Shown piece after piece: positions 39,338-50,009 of a stretch of 64,000 nt of DNA. Source of the DNA: Actinomyces oris (GTDB lineage: Bacteria; Actinomycetota; Actinomycetes; Actinomycetales; Actinomycetaceae); NCBI RefSeq assembly GCF_001937445.1, contig NZ_MSKS01000006.1, positions 69,610 to 133,609 of the forward strand, given 5' to 3'. Both the position numbers and the translations under genes were made by a program. Under the pieces are notes generated by a model. It ran no database searches and had not been told where the DNA came from. It saw nothing but the letters and a program-made list of their open reading frames with translations. How positions within the stretch are numbered: position 1 is the first letter of the stretch; each line of letters begins with the position of its first letter.

Positions 39338-39933
39338 GCGAGGCCGCCGGGTCTCAGCTGCGCAGTGCTGCTGAGGCCATCCTCATCGTTGCCGACGAAC
39401 CGGTGACCACCTCTGCGATCGCCGAGGCCCTCGGCATTGACGAGAGCGCCTGCGAGGAGCTGCTCGAGGAGCTGGCCGCCGAGTACCGCGGAGAGGTGCC
39501 CGGCGGCCGTGCTCACGGATTCCTCCTGCGACGGGCAGCAGGCGGGTGGCGCTTCGCCTCCGTGCCCGAGCATGCCGACCTCGTCGAGCAGTTCATCATC
39601 GGCGGCGCCACCGCACGCCTGAGCCAGGCCGCGCTGGAGACCCTGGCAGTCGTCGCCTACCGGCAGCCGGTCACCCGGGGACGCGTCGCCCAGATCCGCG
39701 GGGTCAATGTCGACGGCGTCATGCGCACCCTCCATGCCCGCGGTCTCATCGAGGAGGCCGGTGCCGAGACCTCCGGTGCGATCCTGTACCGGACCACGGG
39801 AGACTTCCTGGAGTACCTGGGAATCGACTCCCTGGACGAGCTGCCACCCCTGGCTCCCTACCTCCCCCGCGTCGAGGCGCTGGGGGAGATCGTCGAACAG
39901 GCCGATGAGATGGCCGGTAGGAGGACCCCATGA
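39334..39933 (+). CDS. scpB: Segregation and condensation protein B
   Basis: 199-residue winged-helix protein that binds ScpA in the condensin complex. Marks are AAEAILIVADEPVTTSAIAEAL at the start and the ARLSQAALETLAVVAYRQPVTRGRVAQIRGVNVDGVMRTL core followed by TTGDFLEYLGIDSLDELPPL. ATGA overlaps with scpA before it and with the pseudouridine synthase after it. Confidence 0.95.
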   Translation: MSEAAGSQLRSAAEAILIVADEPVTTSAIAEALGIDESACEELLEELAAEYRGEVPGGRAHGFLLRRAAGGWRFASVPEHADLVEQFIIGGATARLSQAALETLAVVAYRQPVTRGRVAQIRGVNVDGVMRTLHARGLIEEAGAETSGAILYRTTGDFLEYLGIDSLDELPPLAPYLPRVEALGEIVEQADEMAGRRTP

Positions 39934-40904
39934 CCCTGAGGAACCGCCACATCCGAAGTGAGTCCGTGCCCCACAGCGACTTCGGGGCGCAGGAGTTCTA
40001 CGACGAGGACGACCTCGAAGAGCTCGACGAGCAGGCTGACGCCGCCGATCTGGCCGCCTTCGACGCCCAGGCCATCGGTGAGAACGAGGAGTCCCGTCTG
40101 CTTCAGATGCGTGAGCGCGCCACCAAGGGCGGTCAGGACGACCCGCACGTCGCCTCCGGACAGCGGCTGCAGAAGGTCCTGGCCCACGCCGGGGTCGCCT
40201 CGCGCCGTGCCTGCGAGCAGCTCATCGCCGACGGCCGCGTCAGCGTCGACGGCATCACCGTCACCGAACCGGGCGTCAGGGTGGACCCGCTGGCCCAGGA
40301 AATCCGCCTCGACGGCAGCCGAATCCTCACCAACCCCGAGCTCATCACCCTCATGCTCCACAAGCCGGCCGGGGTGGTCACCACCATGGAGGACCCCGAG
40401 GGCAGACCGACCGTGGCCCAGTACGGACGCGACTACCTGGCCGAGCACCCCGAGCTGCCCGACTCGCTGCGCCTGGTGCACGTCGGCCGCCTCGACACCG
40501 AGACCGAGGGGCTGCTCCTGCTGTCCAACGACGGCGAGCTCTCCCACCGGCTCATGCACCCCAGCTTCGAGATCGCCAAGACCTATGTCGCCATCGTCGA
40601 GGGACAGGTCGAACCCTGGGTCCCGCGCAAGCTGCGCCGTGGCATCGAGCTGGAGGACGGTGAGGCCAAGGCGGACCGGGTCACCGTCAAGGACTCCGGG
40701 CCACGCGGTTCCATCGTCGAGATCACCCTCCACTCCGGCAAGAACCGCATCGTACGACGCATGCTGGACGCCGTCGGCCACCCGGTGACGCGCCTGGCGC
40801 GCACCAGACTCGGACCGCTGCGGCTGGGCAACCTGCACCCCGGCCAGACCCGCCTCCTCAGCGGTGAGGAGATCGCCGCGCTGCAGCAGGAGGTCGGGCT
40901 GTGA
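39930..40904 (+). CDS. rluB: RluB-type 23S rRNA pseudouridine synthase
   Basis: 324-residue RsuA/RluB-family enzyme that isomerises uridine in rRNA. An acidic N-terminal extension of about 70 residues precedes the S4 RNA-binding domain (QRLQKVLAHAGVASRRACEQLI). The catalytic Asp lies in VGRLDTETEGLLLLSNDGEL, and the C-terminal NRIVRRMLDAVGHPVTRLARTRLG is typical. RluB rather than RsuA is preferred because scpAB-rluB-cmk-der is the usual actinobacterial order. It overlaps its neighbours by four bases on each side. Confidence 0.9.
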   Translation: MTLRNRHIRSESVPHSDFGAQEFYDEDDLEELDEQADAADLAAFDAQAIGENEESRLLQMRERATKGGQDDPHVASGQRLQKVLAHAGVASRRACEQLIADGRVSVDGITVTEPGVRVDPLAQEIRLDGSRILTNPELITLMLHKPAGVVTTMEDPEGRPTVAQYGRDYLAEHPELPDSLRLVHVGRLDTETEGLLLLSNDGELSHRLMHPSFEIAKTYVAIVEGQVEPWVPRKLRRGIELEDGEAKADRVTVKDSGPRGSIVEITLHSGKNRIVRRMLDAVGHPVTRLARTRLGPLRLGNLHPGQTRLLSGEEIAALQQEVGL

Positions 40905-42061
40905 GCGCCCCCGAGCCGCGGGCGTCAGTGTCCACGCGCGGCCCGGTGCTCATCGTCGGTACGGGGCTGCTGGGCACCTCGCTCGCCCTGGCGCTGCGGG
41001 CGGCGGGTGTCGAGGTCCAGCTCGCCGACACCTCGCCCACCTCCCTGGCCCTGGCCCGAGACATGGGCGCGGGAGCGCTTCATGGCGAGGACAGCCCCGA
41101 GCCACAGGTCGTCGTCGTGGCCACGCCGCCCGACGTGACCGCCGACGTCGTCGTCGCACAGCTGAGCGCCCACCCCAGTGCCGTGGTCACTGACGTCGCC
41201 TCCATCAAGGAACACGTCGTCAACGAAGTCCGGTCCCGGGCGGGTGCCGAGGCGCGCAGGTACGTCGGCTCCCACCCGATGGCAGGCCGGGAGCGTTCGG
41301 GCGCCGGTGCCGCCGACTCCGACCTCTTCGCCGGGCGCCCCTGGGTGGTTGTCGCTCAGGACTCGGATCCGCAGGCGGAGCTGGTCATCAGGAACCTGGC
41401 GGTCGATGTGGGCGCCAGCCCGGTGCGCATGGGTGCGGCGGAGCACGATGCCGCCGTCGCCGCCGTCTCCCACGTGCCCCAGCTCGTCTCCTCACTCGTA
41501 GCCGCCCGGCTGGAGGAGCTGGGGGAGGGGGCCCTGGCCCTGTCGGGACAGGGCCTTCGTGACGTCACTCGGATCGCGGCCTCCGACCCCCGGCTGTGGT
41601 CGGCCATCATCGTGGGCAATGCCGGGCCCGTGGTCGGCCTGCTGCGCCGGATCAGTGATGACCTGGGTGCACTGATCACGGGGATCGAGGCCGCCGTCTG
41701 CGATCCGGATCGCCCAGAGCACACAGCCCCGGGAGCGGCACGTGTGGTCGCTCCCGGGGCTGTCGGCGCGATCACCGACGTCATGACTCGGGGAAACATC
41801 GGTCGAGCACGCATTCCCGGCAAGCACGGCGGGGCGCCGCGCCGCTACACCGAGGTCCAGGTCCTGGTACCCGACGCCGCCGGCGAGCTGGGCAGGCTCT
41901 TCTCCGACGTCGGTGCCGCCGGTGTCAACATCGAGGACTTCTCCCTGGAGCACTCGGCCGGGCAGAGCGCGGGCATCGCCCTCATCTCCGTCCTACCGGC
42001 GGCCGCCCTACGGCTGGAGGAGGCCCTGGACGCCCAGGGCTGGCGCGTCGTCGCGGGTTGA
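40901..42061 (+). CDS. tyrA: Prephenate dehydrogenase with C-terminal ACT domain
   Basis: 386-residue NAD-dependent enzyme of tyrosine synthesis that oxidatively decarboxylates prephenate to 4-hydroxyphenylpyruvate. The Rossmann motif is VGTGLLGTSLALALRAAG; the substrate site region is VGSHPMAGRERSGAGAA with its catalytic His. The last 75 residues form an ACT domain (EVQVLVPDAAGELGRLFSDVGAAG), so feedback control by tyrosine is likely. The GTG overlaps the rluB stop; its presence between rluB and cmk puts an amino acid gene inside a segregation and ribosome operon. Confidence 0.92.
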   Translation: MSAPEPRASVSTRGPVLIVGTGLLGTSLALALRAAGVEVQLADTSPTSLALARDMGAGALHGEDSPEPQVVVVATPPDVTADVVVAQLSAHPSAVVTDVASIKEHVVNEVRSRAGAEARRYVGSHPMAGRERSGAGAADSDLFAGRPWVVVAQDSDPQAELVIRNLAVDVGASPVRMGAAEHDAAVAAVSHVPQLVSSLVAARLEELGEGALALSGQGLRDVTRIAASDPRLWSAIIVGNAGPVVGLLRRISDDLGALITGIEAAVCDPDRPEHTAPGAARVVAPGAVGAITDVMTRGNIGRARIPGKHGGAPRRYTEVQVLVPDAAGELGRLFSDVGAAGVNIEDFSLEHSAGQSAGIALISVLPAAALRLEEALDAQGWRVVAG

Positions 42062-42190
42062 AACCGGTTAACCCGTTTGTGGAAGGTCCCTGTGTCAGTG
42101 CTCATGGGGGCCTGATCCGCAGTACCGCGCCGAAGTGTGGGACGCTTGGCCCAGTTCATGACCGTCAATCGGACCCTGATGGAGGGCACC

Positions 42191-44350
42191 ATGGGAATCG
42201 TCGTTGCGATCGACGGACCAAGCGGATCGGGCAAGTCCACCGTCTCGCGGCGCGTCGCCGCCGAGCTGGGACTGGCCTACCTGGACACCGGTGCCATGTA
42301 CCGGGCCGCCGCCTGGTGGTGCGAGCACGAGGGGATCGACCTGGACGACGGGGCCGCCGTCGCCGAGGCCGTCGCCGCGATGCCCCTGCACATAGGCCTG
42401 GATCCCGAGCACCCCACCTTCACCGTGGACGGCACAGACGTATCGACTGCGATCCGTGACCCGCACATCGCCACCGTCGTCTCGAAGGTCGCCACCAACC
42501 TCGAGGTGCGCGCCGAGCTGGCGCGCCGCCAGCGCGAGATCATCCGCTTCGAGGCGACCGGGCACACCGGGTCCTTCTCCGGCGGTGCCGGCATCGTGGC
42601 CGAGGGACGTGACATCACCACCGTTATCGCGCCCGACGCCGACGCCCGCCTGCTGGTGACCGCCTCCGAAGAGGCCCGCCTGTCCCGCCGCGCCGGGGAC
42701 CTGGAGGCCGCCGGCAAGCAGGTCGACGCCGCCGCCCTGCGCGACCAGGTGGTGCGCCGCGACCGCGACGACGCCACGGTCTCCCAGTTCCTCACCGCAC
42801 CCGAGGGCGTCACCCTGGTGGACACCTCCGAGCTGACCCTGGAGCAGTCCGTTGAACGGGTCCTGGATCTGGTGGAGGAGGCCGCAGACGCCGCCGCCAA
42901 GCGGGACGCCCAGGAGGACCTGCGGGCCCAGGCCATGCGTGCGGGCCTGGCCGACTACGAGCTCGATGAGGAGGACCTCGCCCTCCTGGAGGCCGACGGG
43001 GGCCTGCCCACCGGCGACAGCATCGAGCCCGGGCTGCCGGTCCTGGCCGTCGTCGGCCGGCCCAACGTGGGCAAGTCGACTCTGGTCAACCGGGTCCTGG
43101 GCCGCCGCGAGGCCGTCGTCCAAGACACCCCCGGTGTCACCCGCGACCGGGTCTCCTACCCCGCGGAGTGGGCCGGGCGCCGCTTCACCATCGTCGACAC
43201 CGGAGGCTGGGAGGTGGACGTGGCCGGCCTCGACGCCGCCGTGGCCACCCAGGCCGAGGTCGCCGTGGAGATGGCCGACGCCGTCCTGCTGGTCGTCGAC
43301 GCCCAGGTCGGCATCACCGAGACCGATGCCCGCGTGGTGCGGATGCTGCGCCGCAGCGGCAAGCCGGTGGTCCTGGCTGCCAACAAGGTCGACTCCCCGG
43401 CCCAGGAGGGGGACGCCGCCACCCTGTGGAACCTGGGGCTGGGAGAGCCCTTCCCGGTCTCGGCCCTGCACGGCCGGGGCAGCGGCGAGGTCCTCGACGC
43501 CGTCATGGAGGTCCTCCCGGAGGTCTCCGCAGTGGCTGCTGCTGCGCCGGAGGGGGACCTGCACCGGATCGCCCTCGTGGGGCGTCCCAACGTCGGCAAG
43601 TCCTCGTTGCTGAACTCCATCGCGGGCAGGGAGCGCGTCGTCGTCAATGAGACCGCGGGCACGACCCGTGACCCGGTCGACGAGATCATCGAGCTGGACG
43701 GGCGTCAGTGGGTCTTCGTTGACACCGCAGGGATCCGCAGGCGCGTCAAGCAGTCACGGGGCGCCGACTACTACGCGGTGCTGCGCACGCAGGGCGCCAT
43801 CGACAAGGCCGAGGTCGCCGTCGTCCTCCTGGATGCCTCCGAGCCGATCAGTGAGCAGGACGTGCGCGTCATCCAGCAGGCCGTCGATGCCGGCCGCGCC
43901 CTGGTCCTGGTCAACAACAAGTGGGACCTGGTGGACGAGGAGCGTCAGAAGATGCTGCTGTGGGAGGTCGAGCACGACCTGGCCCACGTCTCCTGGGCCC
44001 CCCACATCAACCTGGCCGCCCGGACCGGCTGGCACACCAACCGGCTCGTGCGCGCCCTCGACGCCGCCCTGGAGGGCTGGACCACGCGCGTCCCCACGGG
44101 CAGGCTCAACGGCTTCCTGGGCCAGCTGCAGTCGGCCACCCCGCACCCGGTGCGCGGCGGCAAGCAGCCCCGCATCCTCTTCGCCACCCAGGTCCAGGTG
44201 GCCCCGCCCCGGATCGTCATCTTCACCACCGGTTTCCTTGACGCCGGCTACCGGCGCTTCATCGAGCGCCGCCTGCGCGAGGAGTTCGGCTTCACCGGCA
44301 CCCCCATCCAGATCGGAGTGCGCGTGCGCGAGAAGCGCCAGCGGCGCTGA
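42191..44350 (+). CDS. Fused cytidylate kinase / GTPase Der
   Basis: 719-residue fusion. Residues 1-230 are (d)CMP kinase: P-loop GPSGSGKST (9-17), substrate region [12 protein letters not shown] and [16 protein letters not shown]. After an acidic linker ([10 protein letters not shown]) come two tandem GTPase domains of Der (EngA), each with GRPNVGKS (about 289 and 463), DTGG/DTAG and NKVD/NKWD motifs. The C-terminal KH-like domain binds rRNA ([15 protein letters not shown] onward). Der helps 50S maturation. The two genes are usually adjacent in actinobacteria; the fusion is known from some Actinomycetales. The ATG at 42191 has GGAGGG five bases upstream. Confidence 0.95.
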   Translation: MGIVVAIDGPSGSGKSTVSRRVAAELGLAYLDTGAMYRAAAWWCEHEGIDLDDGAAVAEAVAAMPLHIGLDPEHPTFTVDGTDVSTAIRDPHIATVVSKVATNLEVRAELARRQREIIRFEATGHTGSFSGGAGIVAEGRDITTVIAPDADARLLVTASEEARLSRRAGDLEAAGKQVDAAALRDQVVRRDRDDATVSQFLTAPEGVTLVDTSELTLEQSVERVLDLVEEAADAAAKRDAQEDLRAQAMRAGLADYELDEEDLALLEADGGLPTGDSIEPGLPVLAVVGRPNVGKSTLVNRVLGRREAVVQDTPGVTRDRVSYPAEWAGRRFTIVDTGGWEVDVAGLDAAVATQAEVAVEMADAVLLVVDAQVGITETDARVVRMLRRSGKPVVLAANKVDSPAQEGDAATLWNLGLGEPFPVSALHGRGSGEVLDAVMEVLPEVSAVAAAAPEGDLHRIALVGRPNVGKSSLLNSIAGRERVVVNETAGTTRDPVDEIIELDGRQWVFVDTAGIRRRVKQSRGADYYAVLRTQGAIDKAEVAVVLLDASEPISEQDVRVIQQAVDAGRALVLVNNKWDLVDEERQKMLLWEVEHDLAHVSWAPHINLAARTGWHTNRLVRALDAALEGWTTRVPTGRLNGFLGQLQSATPHPVRGGKQPRILFATQVQVAPPRIVIFTTGFLDAGYRRFIERRLREEFGFTGTPIQIGVRVREKRQRR

Positions 44351-44390
44351 GGGGTCTTTTCGAGCGACAACGGAGTGACCAGTGTCTAAC

Positions 44391-44407
44391 CACGTACCGA
44401 GTACGTG
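44391..44407. repeat. CACGTAC-CGA-GTACGTG dyad at the ltrA ribosome site
   Basis: A perfect 7-bp inverted repeat with a three-base centre ends inside the GTGAGGAG ribosome site of the next gene. As RNA it could form a small hairpin that partly covers the site; as DNA it could be an operator. Confidence 0.45.
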
Positions 44408-44416
44408 AGGAGAATC

Positions 44417-45595
44417 GTGACTGCACTAAGACCCGCCGAGCGTCAAGGGATCGGATCGCTGCTGCCACACCGGGCTGTGGACCCGGTGATGCTCTTCTTC
44501 GACCTGGTTTACGTCTTCCTCATCACCGAGCTCAATGGTGTCATCCGGGAGGAATCCGGGTGGAGAGGGCTGGCACACGCTGGAGTCCTGCTGGCCCTCA
44601 TCTACTGGCAGTGGCTGCTGGTGACGATCCAGTCCAGCCTGCGCGACGCGTCGACGAATCGCCACCGCCTCACCATCATGACCCTCATGGTGATCGTCAT
44701 GGTCAGCGCGGTCGTCGTGCCTCGCGCCTTCGAGGAACGGGCACTGATATTCGCGACGTCGTGCTGGCTCTCGCGCCTGGTCATCACCTTCCGCCTGGCG
44801 CGCCACGAGAACTCCAACGCCTTCCGCATGGACCTGGTCTCCAGCCTCATCCAGGGGCCCCTTCTGCTCGGCGGAGCCATCATGGGCGGCAACGGCCAAC
44901 TGGCACTGTGGGCCCTGGCGGCGCTGTGGGAGATCACCGGCCCCCTGCGGCACAGCCGGGCCATGAGCACCCAGCGCTACGACGTCGGCAACGTCGTGGA
45001 GCGCTTCAGCCTCCTCATCATTGTGGCTCTTGGCGAGACCATCGTGTCGATCGCGACTCCTCAGACTGAGCTCGAGCATCTGACCTGGGCCGACCTGGGC
45101 GGTCTCGTCGCCGCCTTCATCATCGTGGGCGGGCTGTGGTGGGCCTACTTCCATCACAGCCTTGGTCTCATGGAGCACTACATCAACCGGGCACGCGTTC
45201 CCTTCCGTGCCGTGCGCAGCCTCCTCGCCTACGGTCATCTCGCACTGGTGGCCGGACTGATCGCTCTGGCCGCAGGCCTCCACCACGTGATGGAGGAGCC
45301 ACGTGACCACGTCCCGATGGAGACATCGGCGCTCCTGTGCAGCGGCGTCATCGTCTTCCTCGCCATGTTCGCCGTCATCAGGCTGCGCAACGCACATAGG
45401 ATCTATCGATCCCGTGTCGTGGCCTGTGCTCTGTGCCTTGCTCTCATCCCTGCAGGCCGTCACATGAGTGGGATGCTCCTGGTCAGTCTCCTCTCCCTCA
45501 TCACCGTGGCAGAGTGCCTCTGGGAGACACTGGCTCCGGCCGCTGCGGGCGTTCCCGATCTCGATGAACTCGCTGAGCGTGCGGCCCAGGCCTAG
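44417..45595 (+). CDS. Low temperature requirement protein A (LtrA) family
   Basis: 392-residue polytopic membrane protein of the LtrA family, with about ten helices and the family opening VDPVMLFFDLVYVFLITEL and the motif IVALGETIVSIA. The family was named from a Listeria cold-growth mutant; molecular function is unknown, although a transport role is often assumed. GTG at 44417 is chosen because AGGAG precedes it by four to five bases; another GTG four codons upstream lacks a site. It follows cmk-der after 66 bases and converges with a doubtful small frame. Confidence 0.85.
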   Translation: MTALRPAERQGIGSLLPHRAVDPVMLFFDLVYVFLITELNGVIREESGWRGLAHAGVLLALIYWQWLLVTIQSSLRDASTNRHRLTIMTLMVIVMVSAVVVPRAFEERALIFATSCWLSRLVITFRLARHENSNAFRMDLVSSLIQGPLLLGGAIMGGNGQLALWALAALWEITGPLRHSRAMSTQRYDVGNVVERFSLLIIVALGETIVSIATPQTELEHLTWADLGGLVAAFIIVGGLWWAYFHHSLGLMEHYINRARVPFRAVRSLLAYGHLALVAGLIALAAGLHHVMEEPRDHVPMETSALLCSGVIVFLAMFAVIRLRNAHRIYRSRVVACALCLALIPAGRHMSGMLLVSLLSLITVAECLWETLAPAAAGVPDLDELAERAAQA

Positions 45596-45820
45596 CACCG
45601 GCCGTTCCACTCCTGTCCGCACGCCTGTTCCTTGGCCCACGCGTCAACAGCGCTGCTCTCCTCCTCAAACGGGTCCTCGACCCGGGGCATGACCGCCCAT
45701 CGCACGCCGACGGGAACGCTGATGGAGACGAACCGGTTCCGGGAAACGAAGGCGACAATCGGTTCCAGAAGAGCCGCGCCGGACAGTGGCGCGCAGCCGC
45801 AACACCCATAGACTGTAGCC

Positions 45821-45823
<3 letters not shown>
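45592..45823 (-). CDS. Doubtful 76-residue protein opposite the pgi start
   Basis: A minus-strand frame from ATG 45823 to 45594 fills the ltrA-pgi gap. It has a Cys-rich start ([11 protein letters not shown]), a hydrophobic stretch and an acidic end with two more Cys, and third positions are largely G/C in the second half. Its ATG overlaps the pgi ATG on the other strand and no ribosome site is visible, so it may be chance. Confidence 0.2.
45809..45820 (+). promoter_or_regulatory. pgi leaderless -10 element
   Basis: TAGACT (45809-45814) followed by six bases and the ATG at 45821. Confidence 0.5.
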
Positions 45824-47476
<1,653 letters not shown>

Positions 47477-47539
47477 CCCGACCAGACCAGCCGGATGCTC
47501 TGTTGTGTCAGCGACTGATAACCCATCGAGGAGGACGTG

Positions 47540-47836
47540 ATGAAGGAAGTGGGCGTCGATGAGCTGCGTCGCCGGCTCGAGGCCAGGGAGGACCTGGTAG
47601 TCCTTGACGTGCGTGAGCCCGACGAGGTCGAGCGCGCGGCGATCCCCGGCTCGGTCAACATCCCGCTGGGTGAGGTGGTCGACCGGATGGGAGAGCTCGA
47701 TGCGGCCCGCCCCACCGCGGTCATCTGCGCCGGCGGAGTGCGTTCCGTCAAGGCGGTCAAGGCTCTGACTGCTGCCGGCTACACCGGTGAGCTGGTCAAC
47801 GTCAGCGGCGGCATGAAGGCGTGGCTGGGCCAGTAA
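47540..47836 (+). CDS. Single-domain rhodanese-like protein
   Basis: 98-residue rhodanese domain with the typical VVLDVREPDEV start, the IPGSVNIPLGEV segment and the active-site loop CAGGVRS with Cys63, so it can carry a persulfide. Small single-domain forms move sulfur to many acceptors; none is indicated by the neighbours. GAGGAGG six bases before the ATG supports this start over the GTG one codon upstream. It converges on the HAD gene across a hairpin terminator. Confidence 0.88.
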   Translation: MKEVGVDELRRRLEAREDLVVLDVREPDEVERAAIPGSVNIPLGEVVDRMGELDAARPTAVICAGGVRSVKAVKALTAAGYTGELVNVSGGMKAWLGQ

Positions 47837-47853
47837 ACCGGCGGGCGACTTCT

Positions 47854-47891
47854 CGGGACGGCCGCGGACTGACCGGTTCGGGGCCGTCCCG
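47854..47891. terminator. Bidirectional hairpin between rhodanese and HAD genes
   Basis: CGGGACGGCC (47854-47863) pairs perfectly with GGCCGTCCCG (47882-47891). It sits in the middle of a convergent gap and can serve both strands. Confidence 0.65.
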
Positions 47892-47897
47892 CGTGCC

Positions 47898-48767
47898 TCA
47901 GCCCTGTCTCTGTGAGCGCCTGAGCAGCTCCTCGACTGTACGCAGGACGCCGTCCTCGGTGTTGGCGGGCGCCGTGTACGCCGCTGCGGCATGGATGCCG
48001 GGGTGGGCGTTGCGCATGGCGAAGCCCAGGTCCGCGTGGTTGTAGAGATCCAGGTCGTTGAGGTAGTCCCCGAAGACGGCAGTCTGTTCCGGGAGGACCC
48101 CGAGCCTGGCCTGAAGCGCCGCCAAGGCCCGCCCCTTCGAGACCTGAGCCGACATCATGTCCGTCCAGTGCAGCCCGGAGACGACGGTCTGCACGTGGGG
48201 AACCGCCGCGGTCAGCGCCTGGGAGCTTCCGTTCTCAACATCGTCGAAGTCGAAGACCGCGACCTTGAGCGCCTCATCCAGAGGAATGGCAGTGAGGTCC
48301 TCGACGATCTCCAGTGCCTCGTAGTACAACTTGGCCTGTTCCAGGAAGGCCGCATCGGAGCGCTCGATGTAGGCGCAGTACTTGCAGGCAACAACCGCGC
48401 CGACGTCGTACCCGGAGGCGACCAGGTGACGGGTCGTGACAATGGCGGCCTCGGCGGCCTGGGCGCTGATGGTGTCGGAATGGACCTCCTCACCTGCGTG
48501 GACGACGAAGGAACCGTTCTCGGCGATCAGTGGTGAGTCCTCAACGGCGGGGCCCAGGACCGCACGCAGGTTGGCCAGCTGTCTGCCCGAGGCGGGGGCG
48601 AAGACGATGCCGGCGTCTCGCATCTCCGCCACCGCATCCATCAGCCCGGCGGGAACGCACCCTTGGCCATCAAGGAGAGTTCCGTCCATGTCGGTGACAA
48701 CAAGACGGAGATCGATCTGCGCCGGCAACGCTGCAAGGAGCTCGGGCTCAAGGGGAAGATGCTTCAC
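47898..48767 (-). CDS. Cof-type HAD-IIB phosphatase
   Basis: 289-residue haloacid dehalogenase-fold hydrolase. Motif I is TDMDGT with catalytic Asp26 and Asp28; motif II is the Ser/Thr of FAPASGRQLANL; motif III/IV is GRALAALQARLG then AVFGDYLNDLDLYNHAD. The large type-IIB cap lies between, as in Cof/YidA-like sugar phosphatases. Substrate unknown. The GTG start follows a small hairpin (48771-48790) that contains the purine-rich ribosome site. Confidence 0.88.
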   Translation of the reverse strand: MKHLPLEPELLAALPAQIDLRLVVTDMDGTLLDGQGCVPAGLMDAVAEMRDAGIVFAPASGRQLANLRAVLGPAVEDSPLIAENGSFVVHAGEEVHSDTISAQAAEAAIVTTRHLVASGYDVGAVVACKYCAYIERSDAAFLEQAKLYYEALEIVEDLTAIPLDEALKVAVFDFDDVENGSSQALTAAVPHVQTVVSGLHWTDMMSAQVSKGRALAALQARLGVLPEQTAVFGDYLNDLDLYNHADLGFAMRNAHPGIHAAAAYTAPANTEDGVLRTVEELLRRSQRQG

Positions 48768-48770
48768 GGC

Positions 48771-48790
48771 GTCATCCTCTCAAGGATGAC
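48771..48790 (-). promoter_or_regulatory. Hairpin over the HAD gene ribosome site
   Basis: GTCATCCT (48771-48778) and AGGATGAC (48783-48790) form a perfect 8-bp stem with a four-base loop, three bases before the GTG on the minus strand. The GAGAGGA ribosome site is within it, so translation may be damped unless the stem opens. Confidence 0.4.
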
Positions 48791-48824
48791 GCCTCCACGT
48801 CACCACGGCGCGAGGAGCACGAAG

Positions 48825-48872
48825 ACGGGCGCCTGCTGGTCCACACCGATCAGTGGACAAGCAGGCGCCCGT
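48825..48872 (-). terminator. Terminator of the CAP-domain gene
   Basis: ACGGGCGCCTGCT pairs with AGCAGGCGCCCGT, then one mismatch, then GTCCAC/GTGGAC around an eight-base loop (about 19 pairs). It lies 39 bases after the CAP gene stop on the minus strand. Confidence 0.8.
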
Positions 48873-48910
48873 GAGAGGAGCGGCTCACGCTCTGGGAGCC
48901 TTCAGCTCAG

Positions 48911-49873
48911 TCAGCTGGCCTGACGGCGACGCATGACGAGGACAGCGCCGGAGCCGAGCAGGCCGGCGGCGGCGACGGCGACGGCGATGCTCGGACCGGT
49001 GGTGGCCAGCGCGGGCTTCGTCGGGGTGGTGCGAGAAGCCGTAACGACAGGAGTTGCGGACGGCTTGGCCGGGGTGCCGGTCTCAGTGGTCACCGTGGTG
49101 GCCGGAGCGGACGGCGTCGGCGTGGCCGCAGGGGTGGTGGTCTCCACGGTCGGGGTAGCAACCGGAGCCGGAGGAGTCGTCGAGGTGGACGGCGTCGACG
49201 GAGTGGTCTCCGGGGTCGGCGTCGGAGAGGGGACGGTGCTGCCCGTCGGCGGGGTGTTGGTCGTCGACGGCGGGGTGTTGCTCTTCGTCGTCGTGGTGTT
49301 GGTCGTCGTGGTGTTGGTGGTCGTCGTGGTCGACGGGGTCAGCGTCGAGTTGCTGACGTTGTAGGCGGCGAAGTTCTGGGTGGCGTACCACTTGCCGTCC
49401 GAGGTCTGGGCGAATCCGATGCCGATGGAGTTGACGTTCGGGTCCGTCATGTTCTTGTAGTGGCCAGCGGAAGTGCGCCACTGCTCGAAGATCAGCGCGC
49501 CGGTGTCGCCACCCGCGGTACGCCAGGCCACGTTCTCAGAGCCGGTGGTCCAGCCACTAGGGTAGGCCGACGTGAAGTCGGGGCGGTGGCTCATGCTGTT
49601 GGCGGCGGCCTGCTGCTCGGACCAGTCCTGTGCGACGGCGTCGAGCTCCTGGTACCGGGTCACGGGCTGAAGGCCCTTGCTGCTGCGCAGCTCGTTGACC
49701 TTGTTCAGGACGGTGTCGGCGTACTGGGCCCCCTCCGAGGTCACCTGTGCGGGAACCGCAGCGGCGGCTGCCGGTGCGCCCTCAGGGGCGGCCGGAGCGG
49801 CCAGTGCGGCCGAGGAGGCGGTCAGCGGCACGACGGTGAGCGCAGCTGCGGCGATGACGCGCTTGATGTTCAT
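48911..49873 (-). CDS. Secreted CAP-domain protein with LAxTG-type wall anchor
   Basis: 320-residue exported protein. A signal peptide (MNIKRVIAAAALTVVPLTASSAALAA) is followed by a short Ala/Pro linker. The CAP (SCP/PR-1-like) domain runs over about 45-175, with VNELRSSKGLQPV, the His of NSMSHRPDF and SENVAW, and WRTSAGHYKNMTDPN. A Thr-rich then Pro/Thr-rich stalk of some 110 residues comes next. The C-terminus is a sorting signal: LATTG, a hydrophobic helix and the basic tail RRRQAS. LAxTG is the motif of class E sortases in high-GC actinobacteria. The ATG at 49873 is chosen because it starts the signal peptide. CAP proteins are often lipid or metal binding; the role here is unknown. Confidence 0.88.
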   Translation of the reverse strand: MNIKRVIAAAALTVVPLTASSAALAAPAAPEGAPAAAAAVPAQVTSEGAQYADTVLNKVNELRSSKGLQPVTRYQELDAVAQDWSEQQAAANSMSHRPDFTSAYPSGWTTGSENVAWRTAGGDTGALIFEQWRTSAGHYKNMTDPNVNSIGIGFAQTSDGKWYATQNFAAYNVSNSTLTPSTTTTTNTTTTNTTTTKSNTPPSTTNTPPTGSTVPSPTPTPETTPSTPSTSTTPPAPVATPTVETTTPAATPTPSAPATTVTTETGTPAKPSATPVVTASRTTPTKPALATTGPSIAVAVAAAGLLGSGAVLVMRRRQAS

Positions 49874-50009
49874 GTGTCGTTCTCTCTGATCGGGAATGTG
49901 AGAACACAGTCTGATCTGCACAACCGGCTATGAGCCGATGCGCGGGATGCTGTGAGACACCCTTGATGTCGGTGTTCACTCAACCACAGTCGCGCCGGCC
50001 ATGCATGTT

